From positions 831,637 through 895,636 of the forward strand of contig KQ965734.1 in assembly GCA_001574975.1 (NCBI GenBank): a stretch of 64,000 nucleotides of DNA, given 5' to 3'. This stretch comes from Gonapodya prolifera JEL478 (lineage: Eukaryota > Monoblepharomycota > Monoblepharidomycetes > Monoblepharidales > Gonapodyaceae). A program made the translations under genes and the position numbers. The notes beneath the pieces are model-generated. The model was given only the letters and a program-made list of their open reading frames with translations, was not told where the DNA came from and made no database searches. Of the stretch, positions 51,782-61,869 are shown one piece after another. Every line of letters starts with the position of its first letter. The stretch's first letter is position 1.

Positions 51782-53600
51782 TCACGCCCATCCAGCCCCA
51801 GGTGCGCCCTCTTTGCGCACCACGCTCTCTCGTCTCCTTCCCCCCGCGGCGGCCGTGGAGGAGGTCGCGGCCGGTTCGGCAAAGTACCCGTGGCCACCGA
51901 ATAATACGGCCATGGACGTGCGTGGCGTGATCAAGGACGAGCGGCGACGAGAAGGGGAGGGAGCCGGAGTCTGTGTGGTTAGGGGGTGGAGGGAGGGAGA
52001 AAGGTCGTGTGTGAAAGAGGGGCGCTAAGAACGAAAACAGTGTAACAACGCTTACAGTGGAAGAGGGTGCGTCGGGCGCCAGCGCAATCGACGACGTAGA
52101 CGACGACCCACCCGGGACATCTGCGGACGGGACTGGCGGGAGGGGTTTCGGCACACTCCCTGCATCTGCCGGTCGAGTGAGTGGAAGCGGAACATCCTCG
52201 CCCTCCCCTTCCTCAGGGCCATCCTCCAAAAACCCATCGTCATCCGCAAACTCCTCGTCCTCACCCGAGACCCATCGTTCAAACTGCGCCGTCACGCCCG
52301 CCAAGTCCAGGACGACCAGCATAGCGACAGTGACCGCCCCCGTCGCAAGCATGGGGACAGCGCCAAAGAACCAAAGAAGGACCGGGAAGGAGAACGAGAA
52401 GAGGCGCGTGCCAATCGTCCAGTAGAACGCGCCAGAGTTAAGCAGGTCCGCGAGCAGGTCGGGCGCGAGCGCGGTTGGAATGGGGTACGTTGGTAACGCG
52501 TGCGTTGCGGCGGATACGGACGACAGCTGCACGGCTTTAGGAGGGTTCAGTGCGTAGTTGGAGGCCGTGTAGGAGATTAAAGTGTGTCCGAAGAGTCGGG
52601 CGACTTGGGCGAAGCAGAGGAAGGCCTGTGTGGTTGTATGTGCGGTGGGGGGGTGGGGGAAAGTCGGGTTAGGAAGGGAGAAAGGTGTTGACGTGTGACG
52701 AAGGACAAAAACGGCAAAGCGAGAGGGCTTACCATGAGGTAGATGAGGAGCAGAATGGCGATTTTGAAACCGCGGACTTAGAGTCGTCATGGGTAGTGCA
52801 CGTACAAGGTTGGTCGTGCGCAGAGACAATCTAATTTAGACCCAGACCTCGAGCTCTTCAAACAGTTCAAGATGAGAGAAAACTCACACGTCCCCGCGAA
52901 GCCGATAAAGTCCGGTGTAGTGCTGTTGGTGTTGGTGTTCACCACAAACGCTGCAAGTGGGGCGTTGTCCGGGTCAGTAAAAGATGCCGCCAACAAACCA
53001 TGCACTCGAAATTTAGTGCAACGCACCAAGCATCCCAAACATGACCGAAATCGACGCCGTTCCGAGGAGTTGCGCCGTAAGAACCCTGTATACAGTTCGT
53101 GCGCTTCAGAGACCTGTACTTGCTGCGAGTGCAGATGATGCGACGAGGCTTACCAGTTTCGAAGCAGCTGGGCTGAAGACGCAGCGGTGCACGTGAGAGG
53201 TCGGAGTGCGTTGGTGAACTTTGTGGTCTCCACATCACCCCCCACCGTCCCATCGCCGGTCACCACCCACCTGCCAAAATATTGTCGGGCTTCTTCAATA
53301 TGCCCGTGATCCACGCGGTCCTGCCGCACGGAGCGATTTGGAAGTGTCAGCGTTCGGGTGCGTTGCGGTGCATCGTGACCCGCAACCTTTCCCTACCCCC
53401 ACCGCCGCCGCATCGCCGCATCGCCGCACATCAGTCGCCCGGACCCACCTCGCCGCGTTCGCGATCCCGTTGACTGTGGCGTGCGGGTGCATCTCGGTGT
53501 ATGTGAACAACCACCCGTGGTACCCGACGACCAGGACGAGGAAGGCAAGCCCGCAGCCCAGGTCCAGAGCTGAGGATGTGTCTGTGGAGGTGGTCGACAT
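51782..53600 (-). CDS. DUF599 family membrane protein
   Basis: Exons on the minus strand: 53600-53449, 53320-53271, 53172-53154 (19 bases), 53085-53027, 52950-52888, 52776-52733, 52625-52056, 51970-51782; 381 residues, all phases closing. TM1 is LAFLVLVVGYHGWLFTY, followed by HPHATVNGIANAARTAWITG and the family block AQLLRNWVLTAQLLGTASIS. TM3 is KIAILLLIYLMAFLCFAQ, followed by ARLFGHTLISYTASN. The last core part is YWTIGTRLFSFSFPVLLWFF and a final span. The C-terminal 180 residues are acidic and then Ser/Arg-rich. DUF599 proteins occur in bacteria, plants and fungi with unknown function. Confidence 0.85.
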
Positions 53601-53907
53601 GGGTGAGGCGTGGCGGTGTGTGGGGGAGGGTTTGTGGGAGAGTGGGGAAAGGATACCGGTGCGACAGGAAGTGCCCTTGGCCGAGATGTATTTAGTGGTT
53701 GGTCATCGCTACTAGTAGTCAGCATACCATACACGTATGGTTGGTACTGGTTAGAGCCAAGGGAATACCCTTAACGAGTGTATGCAGTTTGAACGCGAGA
53801 CAGAATGGGGCTAATTTTGACATTCAAGGGAACTTTACTCAAATTCTAAACTACATGTCACGCATCAATTATGAACTCAAAACTCGCGCGTCTGCCAACG
53901 CAATCCA
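53601..53907. other. Intergenic region
   Basis: 307 bases of promoter of the DUF599 gene and 3' end of the pirin-like gene; nothing else seen. Confidence 0.35.
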
Positions 53908-55029
53908 TCACGCCAAATCCATCAACACCACCTCCGCCACGCCCTGCCCATCATTGCGCACTTTCAGCCCGTTCCTCGTGCCATTAAAACCGGTCACGAA
54001 CACCCCGTCGCCCTGCCCCAGGTTCACTCCGCTCACGGCGCTTCCGTCGCTCGACACGGTAACGCTTGCCTTGGGGTTGTTCCGCACAACGTGCAGGTAC
54101 AGTCGCCGCCCGCCCTCGGGAGTCTCCTCGCCCGCCGCGGGTGTGGTGTACACAGTCTCGGCGCCCTGGTCGATGAGTCCGGCGCTCATCCAGAAGTCGC
54201 TGTGGATCGCAATGGGCTTGTCGGCGCCGTCAGAGGGGGCAGGGAGGGAGTCGCGGACGACGGCAGGGGCAATGAGCAAGGCGAAACGGTTCTTCTTGCA
54301 AGAGTCGGGGTAGTGGCCGGTAGCGTAGCCGGGGGTAAGACGGGCGTTGTCGGGCTTGTTCCAGATTTGCAGGAAGTGGACTGGGTTTGTCTCTGAGGCG
54401 TTGTACTCGCTGTTGACGGTGACGGTTAGGGAACAATGCTGCAATCGTCATACACGGCGAGTGACTCACCTGTGAGATATTCCGGTGCCTGCAGTTGTGA
54501 ATTGAATTTCACCACGCTTGATCACCTCATTGTTGCCTGTCGAGTCGCGGTGTCTAAGTTCACCGGAGACAATGTAGCTGAAGATTTCAAACTCACTACA
54601 AGGGTCAGCGAAAAACGGGGTGTTAAGCAAGGCCAAAAAGCTGTACGCAAATCCGATACACCTACGTGTGATGATGTGTTCCAAACCCTTCCGACGGCTG
54701 CACGGTGTCCTCATTCAGCACTCGCAGGGAGCCAAAACTGGTGAACTTTGGGCTGTAGTAGTCGGCGAATGAAAATGTCTTCAGTGGGCAATGTAGGTGA
54801 CCCGGAGGATCATGAGCATTTTGAGACCTTGGGAAGATCATCACAACTTTAGCACAAACCGTGAGCTCACGTGGTAGGTGTCGAGCCATCCGTGATCGGC
54901 GTGGCCGCGATCTTCCGACTTTCTAATTTGAAATGATGGAGCCATGGATGCTGTGGTGGTCGTTGCTGCAGTTGCAGTTGCAAAAGATCGAGTGATGTTT
55001 GCGAGGCGTGCAAGAGTGCGTAATTGCAT
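53908..55029 (-). CDS. Pirin-like bicupin (quercetinase type), probably mitochondrial
   Basis: Exons on the minus strand: 55029-54871, 54778-54666, 54595-54470, 54409-53908; 299 residues, phases closing. The N-terminus (LRTLARLANITRSFATATAA) is a convincing mitochondrial presequence. The cupin core follows: DRGHADHGWLDTYH, then FGTHHHTEFEIFSYIVSGEL across two junctions, giving the metal-binding HHH...E cluster of pirins, and LRHRDSTGN. The second cupin contains FLQIWNKPDN. Pirin family members include bacterial YhhW/YhaK quercetin dioxygenases and nuclear pirin. The presequence argues against a nuclear role here. Reaction unknown. Confidence 0.88.
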
Positions 55030-55539
55030 ACGATTGGGCTGTGGACGCGCCTTTTATATCAGTCTCTTATGTATGTGCAGCTGTTTTGAAGAGATTTTCA
55101 AATCATTTGTCAAGCCGCGGCTTCGGCACATCAGATATGCCTCGCTCGTCATCTTGTTCTACCCAAAAGACCAGACGAACAAAGTTTCGAGTCACTCAAG
55201 AATTTCACTCATTTTTAAATACATTTTACTAGTTGTGTTGAGTAAAGGAGCAAATGTTCCCGTAGTAGAGTAGGTTACAAACTCCCCCATGTACCAGTCC
55301 GTGACTTGAGCCACATCCCACACACTGCTACAATTCCGCTGCGCGAGCCGATATCCGTCCCAGCCGGGGGACATAGGGTAAAAGTCGCGCAACCAACGCG
55401 ACAGGTGAGACACACAGGCCTCAAGAAGGAAAGATAGTGTTCGATGCGTGAAAAAACAAAAGGGTAAACCCGGTACCAGTGTCGTGAAAAGATTTCCCTG
55501 TCGTGCTCCGTTCACCCCATCCACCATCGTTGGACCAGC
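55030..55539. other. Intergenic region
   Basis: 510 bases: the upstream region of the pirin-like gene and the 3' end of the PP2C gene. No additional gene. Confidence 0.4.
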
Positions 55540-57894
55540 TTACTCCACAAACTTCCCCATTCCTACCACAACCGTCACATCGTCCACTCTCGGCACACCA
55601 GGCACGTACAACTCCCTGGTCTTCTCGCGGTCCGCCAACGCCATGGCGACCCTCTCCATGTCGCTGTACTCGCCCTCCTCAACGCCCATCATTCTCGCGG
55701 TCGCAAACGCCACCACGCCGTCGCACTGCGCCTCGTCCGACGCCTGGCAACGCAAGTGATCCCACACACCGTCCGTGCACGAGATGTAAAGGAACTCGTC
55801 CACAATCGGCCCGTCGCCTTCGGGGTCGACGTCAGCGTCCTCGGTCCGACGCTCGAGGCGGACACGTCTCGATGCAGACGACCCACGACTTCGCTCGCGC
55901 GCACGACCGCGTTCCTCGTCGGAACCGGAAGCCGACCTGGAAATCTCGTATGCAGAGTCGGAGTCGCACACACCGTCCATGGGATCCTCCAGCCCGGCTT
56001 TCAAAGGAACAAACGACACGTCGGGCCTGGAGCGAATCACTTTGCCCTTGCCCCCGACCTTGAACCCAACGTCGCCGAGACTGCCAAGCAAATTGAGCGT
56101 TTTAAGGTTCGAAACGCCGCCTTCACGCATCTCGTCGTTGAGCGTCCTGTACACACGGGCTCCGGCAAGGACTGCGTACCGCTCCCGTTCCCGCTCCCTC
56201 ACTCCAGTAGATAGCGGAGGAGGAGTGAATCTCCGGGGCGTGCCGTTCTCCGAGATGAAGATGCCGCCGTTTTCGATCACATGGTGCACTGAGGGAGGGT
56301 GCGTCGGCGAATGGTCCGTGCTGGCAAACCGAACCGAGAACGCGGGCAAGTCGGCCGCGGGAGTGGACTGGCGGTACCGCCGCCTCGCAAGCACCGTGCG
56401 CGAGTCGCCCAGGTTAGCGTTCACCATCCAGGTCCCGATAATGACGTTGACCACCATCGTGCACCCGTCGTCCGAGGGCTTCTTGGGTGGCGGCGGCACG
56501 TTCTGCGTCCCCGCTGCTGTCGCTGCCGCACCGGCGCGGGCGGTCTGGGACCGGCCCGTGTAAGGCGCGTCACGGGCCTGCTGCACGGCCTGTTGGTGCG
56601 CGGCCAAGGCAGCCTTGTACGCCGTGAACTCGGCAACTTTGCGTGCGCAGTAGTCGTCGTCGAGGCGCTCGTAGATGTCCTCCATGGACCGGCAGAACGC
56701 GGCGCGGCCCGAACCAGCTGTTGAGAGGTCGCCGTCGTCGGCTTGCGGGGACAAGTCCCAGGTGCGGGATTCGACGAGGCGGGTGACGGAGTCGCGCATG
56801 CGGGGGACCAAGGAGGCGGCGGCGCCGTGGCCGCCGTGGCCGTCGGCGAGGACGAATATGGTGTAAGGGGTGGCGGTAAGTGGATGCGTCGCGGTGTGGG
56901 AGGAGGTGGATCGGCGAGGAGGGATGGAGTTGGAAGCAGACGTGGAGGAGGAAAGGGAGGTGGTGTCGGCCCGGTCAACGTCGGATTCAGACGAGGCGGT
57001 TGACATCTGGTCCGCGGATGCCACTTCTGGAAGAGCCGGACGGGCTGGTTGGGTGGATGACAGGTTGGACTTGGACTTTCCCGTTCGCAACAATCCAACC
57101 AGGTTCGACAAGACGCCCTGTCCGTCTGCTTTGGGGCTAGGACTGCGATTCCTGGCGGCGTCCGAAGAAGCAGCTGCGGCTTCAGTTCCAGGGACGGGAG
57201 TGTGGATGGGTTTGGTGAGTGTGGGCCAGTGGAAGTCCTCAAAGTGTTCGTGGAGAGGTTTTGCATAATAGGGAGAGGAGGAGAAGATGGACGTCGAGGG
57301 CAAGAGGCGGTAGCCTGGTTCGAAAAACGCACGGTTCGAAAGGTCACGATCTTGCAAAAGCCCTCACACCCAGTTATTCCGAGGGAAACACCCACCCTGA
57401 GCGGTTGCAACAGTCCAGGCAAACTCGTCCGTCAGTTTACCACTTATCAATGTGGAGCTCTCTGACTCTGAGAGTGCATCCGTCACGATATCCTCCTTTT
57501 CGTCTCGAGCAACTTCGACACCCGAGTCGATGCGCCGCATGGACTTGTCGAGCTCATCAGAGCTGACGGGGAAACCAGGGTGCGACGGTGGAGCATCCAC
57601 ACCGGGCGGCGGTATTTGAGGCGAGGCCGGGGGTGTTGGCAGGGGAGATGCGGGTCTCGTCGCGGGTAATCGCTCAGATAAGGGAACTCCAGCCAGCGCC
57701 TGTGCATCCACGTGCGTCGATGGCCTCGGGGCAAGCGGCTCTACGGGAGGCGAGGGCGGGGCTGGCGGCGCGGCGGGACAAAACTGGACGAGAGGCAGGT
57801 CGAGAACGGGTGACCTGAGCGACGACTGTCGCGAGTGGCGGCTCAGCCCCACGGAGTTGGAGGGCGCGGGCAGAACGGCAGCAGCGGCGGCCAT
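55540..57894 (-). CDS. PP2C-family Ser/Thr phosphatase with long disordered N-terminus
   Basis: Metal-dependent protein phosphatase. Two exons on the minus strand, 57894-57396 and 57350-55540; the intron between them is only 45 bases; 769 residues. The first about 160 residues are Pro/Ala/Ser-rich. The catalytic domain starts at DRDLSNRAFFEPGYRL, where the usual mED-type strand is. It has the metal motif VLADGHGGHG (about residue 335), CTMVVNVIIG with NLGDSR, the STDHSP strand, ISCTDGVWD (equivalent of SDGLWD) and ends VDDVTVVVGMGKF. Two large low-complexity insertions interrupt the core, one after the first strand and one (Arg/Ser/acidic) before the TDG motif. Upstream neighbour on the opposite end is a TMEM42-like gene. 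Confidence 0.92.
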
Positions 57895-58482
57895 TGTGTG
57901 CTCGCTTGGGTGCGTGGGGCAGAAGATGCTGAAGTCGAAGCTTCAAAGTGAAAAATGGGGCGACACCACAAGTACCGCACCCACCCACTGCGCCACAGAT
58001 GAAAGCCTCCTCTCCATTTTCCAATTTTGTTCATTTTTTTTGAAAAACATCAATCAACACTCTCTGCCGCGCCAACACAAGGCACATCATCGCTCGCGCT
58101 GACCGAACGCGTTTCTGCGTTTGTATTTCCAGACCTTAGTAATCAAAGGGGTTGGTTTTCGTGCAGACACTCTTCAGGGTAGTACAGCTTTCTTTCAGGG
58201 AACGATTTTTCACAAGTACTGTTTCACCTTTTCTCTCTCTTCTCCAAATTTTGAATGATTCTTCCGCCAATACTTGCAATTGAGGAATTATATAAAATAG
58301 GTGACGGGAAAGTTGACGCTCAATCCGAAGATACAGATATACCCAAAGTCCCGTATACGGTTTTTAAAGCTTGCGTCGAGAGTCCAAACTCTGGTTGGTT
58401 GTGAGGTGAAAGTGGCAGCATTCTCATTAAACCAAAGTCAAGCAATTGTAAGTATGTACAACATCGGCAGCTCTGCCTCGAT
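57895..58482. other. PP2C promoter region
   Basis: 588 bases, AT-richer than the surroundings, upstream of the PP2C start and downstream of the TMEM42-like stop. No gene found. Confidence 0.4.
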
Positions 58483-59270
58483 CTACCCAGCAGTTGATGT
58501 ATGACTGGACTTGGCCGCCTCAGATTTCTGCTTGGGTTCCTGCTCGCTGGATATCATCACAGCAGTTCCGGAAAGGATGAATCCCACGCCCACAAACCAC
58601 AACGCTGCCAAGGGTTCGCCGAAAACGACACGCGACAAAACAGCCTGTCGCGATGGAGTTTCATTACTCTTGTAGCCTTGACGAGCTTTGCCGACGCCAA
58701 TGATAGACACTTACAGTCGCCACGAGGTTTGCGGCGGTATTTGCCACAGTTGCATGCGCAGTGGTCGGCGCACGAGCAAGTGCGCGAGAAAATGCCCACC
58801 ACATGAGAACATTCGAAGTCACGACGAGGGCAATCGAAACGCCACGGGATATGAGGACCATGGACTGCTCCACCACATCGCATTTCGTTCAATGCAGGAT
58901 ATTAGCATTCAGCCTAGCCATGAACGTCGCAAACACACTGTACTCTCACCTCCTCTGCACTCCCCAAGTCGTCAATCCCCACAAAGCCAGCCATGAACGA
59001 CGCCAACCAATTCGCCACCGTTCGGACTGCAATCCGTATCCCCGCTACGCCGCGACACAGTCCATTAGCGCCATCTCCGCCGCATCCTAACCCCAAATCA
59101 TTCCAAATGCCCGACGTCGCAGCGACGATGCCGGCTGCGGTCGCGCGATCGACGAGGGCGATTTTCGAGAATACGGACGCGAGCGCGCCAAAGATGCCGG
59201 AGAGGAGTGTGAATGGAAACCACAGGAGTGTGCTCGAGTGCGATTGGGGAGACGATGTGGGGGTGGCCAT
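58483..59270 (-). CDS. TMEM42-like EamA/DMT-family membrane protein
   Basis: Exons on the minus strand: 59270-58950, 58864-58715, 58644-58483, phase 0 throughout; about 210 residues. TM1 is FTLLSGIFGALASVFSKIAL as in TMEM42. The second exon encodes the most conserved part, ALVVTSNVLMWWAFSRAL and TTAHATVANTAANLV. The last has LSRVVFGEPLAALW followed by a final span and a Lys/Ser-rich tail. The start of exon 2 is uncertain by one codon (CAG repeated at the acceptor). DMT-superfamily members move small metabolites or lipids; no substrate is known for TMEM42. It is head-to-head with the TauD-type gene. Confidence 0.8.
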
Positions 59271-59356
59271 AGTTGATTTATGGCATAATTTTAGGGTTGT
59301 GAAGTTCGGGCCGGACGGAAGCAAACTTCACCTGAAGAATTTTCTACTTGACACAC
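59271..59356. promoter_or_regulatory. 86-base bidirectional promoter, TMEM42-like / TauD-like
   Basis: Only 86 bases lie between the divergent start codons at 59270 (minus) and 59357 (plus), so the two transcripts must share or overlap their promoters. No particular box is claimed. Confidence 0.55.
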
Positions 59357-60868
59357 ATGCCCGTGGCCCAATTTCTTTCCCAGGAGTACGGTCTCACAGT
59401 GGGCACTCGCCTCATCCCCGATCCCCCCGCTGGGACGACGCTCGATGCCGTCACGAGCGCTTCTGGGGAGAAAGTGATCGCATCTTTCGCCACCCCACTT
59501 CCCAAAACCATTTCAACTACTTTTGCATGGATTGGACAAGGTCCGGATGGTTTGGAAAGCAATCCGCAGGGGTGGCTCCACACTGTGACGGAAGACGAGG
59601 TGGAGGAGGTCGAGCGCGCAGCGGACGAGTTCATCGCGACGGGGAAGAGCATTGGGGAATTGAAACGGGAGGATTTTCGAATTCCAAGTGAGTTTAGGGT
59701 CAGGTTCAAACCAGTTACGGTGTGAGAACTTCACCAACGCAACGCAAATTGCAACGGAACACTTTCTTTTCCAAGATTTCGCCCGCGTCCTCACATCTGT
59801 CGCCAACGTCATCAACAACGAACTCGGGCTGTTTCTCCTGCGCGGGTTTCCTGTCAAGAAATGGTCGCGGTTTCAGTCAGCCGTCGTCTTTTTCGGGATT
59901 GGCGCCCATATCGGTGATCGATTGCCCCAGAACAAAAAGGGTCACGTCCTCGGTCACGTCAAGGACCTCAAGGTCGACCCGAACGCACCCGAGACGCGTC
60001 GGTATATGACCAACGCTCGACAGGGATTCCATACGGACGAATGCGATGTACGTTGGTCCGCAGTTGTTATCGGACTGCTCTCATACTACTATAATCATTA
60101 TTACATTTCAGGTCGTCTCGCTCATGTGCCTCGAGACGGTAGGTGTCGGGCGAAGGGGGATGAATCTCTGTCCCAAACTCACGGGCCAACATTTGGTTGT
60201 CAGGCGCCAGAGGGAGGCGAGTCGATGGTTGCGAGCTCGACAACAGTCTACAACATATTACAAGAGCGATACCCCGAAGTGGTGCCTGTGCTCTTTGCGA
60301 ATTGGTATTGGGACCGGAAGGTGAGTTGAACAACATTGTTGTTTCGAGATCTCCGACTAATCACGGTTTCAACAACAATGACAGGGCGAAGAAGCGCCCA
60401 AACAATCTCCCTACTTTGTTGCTCCCGTAATTACGTGGCACAAAGAACGCTTGATTTCGTTCTACGTCCCGTACTTTGCTACAACCACGTCACGGCATCA
60501 GGGGGTGCCACCGCTCTCGGAGGAACAAAAACTGGCAATGCAGCGACTGGAGGAGGTCTGTGAAGAAGTTGCGCTGGGAATGCGGCTTGAGCCCGGCGAC
60601 ATTCAGGTGCGTGCGAAGGCAGCCTTTGATGCCCAAGTTCCTCTCAGATAGGCTACCTTGCCAATTTCAGTTCGTCAACAACCACCCAATCTTCCACGAC
60701 CGCCAAGCCTGGCGCGACTCTCCTCAGCAAGTACGCCACCTTTTCCGTCTTTGGCTCTCGACCGGAGGCTGGGGAGGCTGGGACTTGCCGCTTTACGGGC
60801 AGCAGCCGCGAATGGGCTTTGTAGGTGCAGAACCGAGTATTCCACTGGAAGCTGAGATTGGCCAATAG
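59357..60868 (+). CDS. TauD/TfdA-type Fe(II)/2-oxoglutarate dioxygenase
   Basis: Exons 59357-59687, 59776-60047, 60112-60138 (27 bases), 60204-60320, 60385-60606, 60671-60868; 388 residues, phases closing. Fe(II) ligands appear as H-x-D in QGFHTDECD; the distal His is probably in NNHPIFHDRQAW, with the 2-oxoglutarate Arg in VRHLFRLWLS. Other family blocks are LGLFLLRGFP near residue 130 and EGGESMVASSTTVYNIL. Relatives hydroxylate taurine, sulfate esters, carnitine precursors or other small acids; residues around the pocket do not fix the substrate. It starts 86 bases from the TMEM42-like gene and is followed by an FMN reductase on the same strand. Confidence 0.9.
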
Positions 60869-61079
60869 ACGTGCGCAGGGCGAGGATGAGCCGAGGAACT
60901 GGGGTTGTGCGTGTGGTGGTATTCGGAGCTGCTTTAGATAAAATTTATTTCAACTATCCCAACTAAACTTACTTGTTCTCTCGTCCTCATGGGCTGGCAG
61001 CATTGCAATTGCGAGGTGGTAGAGTACTGCGGTCAAACCTGGTTGGCTCGCCAAACATCTACAAACGAGAACACTCCCA

Positions 61080-61813
61080 ATGCCATCTTCAGGACCTCTC
61101 CGCATTGTCAGTGTCCTGGGCTCGATTCGCCCCAACCGTGTTGGTATCCACGTTGCGAAATACGTGAATTCAATCATCGAGCAACGAGGTCATTCCTTGA
61201 CGTTCGTGGATCCCGCAGAGTCTCAGTATGACCTGCCGCTGTTACGTAGGAGATTTATGGACTACAAAAACGGTGAAACAGGTGCGTCACGTCGATAATG
61301 TTTTCTGGTCACCCGTCGTGTTCGATTCATGATGCTGCTACACACAACAGTCCCCGAAAATCTGCAGCGATTGCACGAAATTTTCGAGGCAGCAGACGTA
61401 TTCGTTCTTATCGGGCCAGAGTACAACACCAATGTGTCTCCAGTTCTTGCAAATCTCCTTGATCATTTCAATAATGAGTGGGTGCCTAATTGTATGCACC
61501 AACACGTTCGATATCTCCATCTCATCCACTCAATACCACTTCAAGATACAAGCGCAAAGCAGCCGCGATCTGCAGTTACTCAGCTGGCCCTGCTGCCGGT
61601 CGGCTTTCGGGAAACAACCTTCGATCGATGTGCGCCATGCTCGAAATGATAACAGTGCCAATGAGTCTCAGCTGGGGAGCAGTGGGACAAAGTACGTTTG
61701 GTGCGGACGGGGTACCTCACGACGCAGGCATGGTGGGACGAACGCAGAAGTTTATCGGTGAAGTGGAGTTTTACGGACAATTGATGAAAACTGCAAGGGA
61801 AGCGTCTTCATAG
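61080..61813 (+). CDS. NADPH-dependent FMN reductase (flavodoxin-like)
   Basis: Exons 61080-61281, 61351-61477, 61546-61813; 198 residues, phases closing, a usual length. The FMN phosphate loop is VLGSIRPNRVG near residue 10. The second flavin loop is FVLIGPEYNTNVSPVLANLL, and the third region is AAAICSYSAGPAAG. This is the family of azoreductases and of SsuE-type reductases that feed reduced FMN to sulfonate monooxygenases. It lies 211 bases after the TauD-type gene and only 56 bases before the amidase start, all on the plus strand. Confidence 0.92.
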
Positions 61814-61869
61814 TGGTTGTAATGTCCTCTCAGGAGTAAAACACGTTGCTCATTTCACAAAGTAAACCT

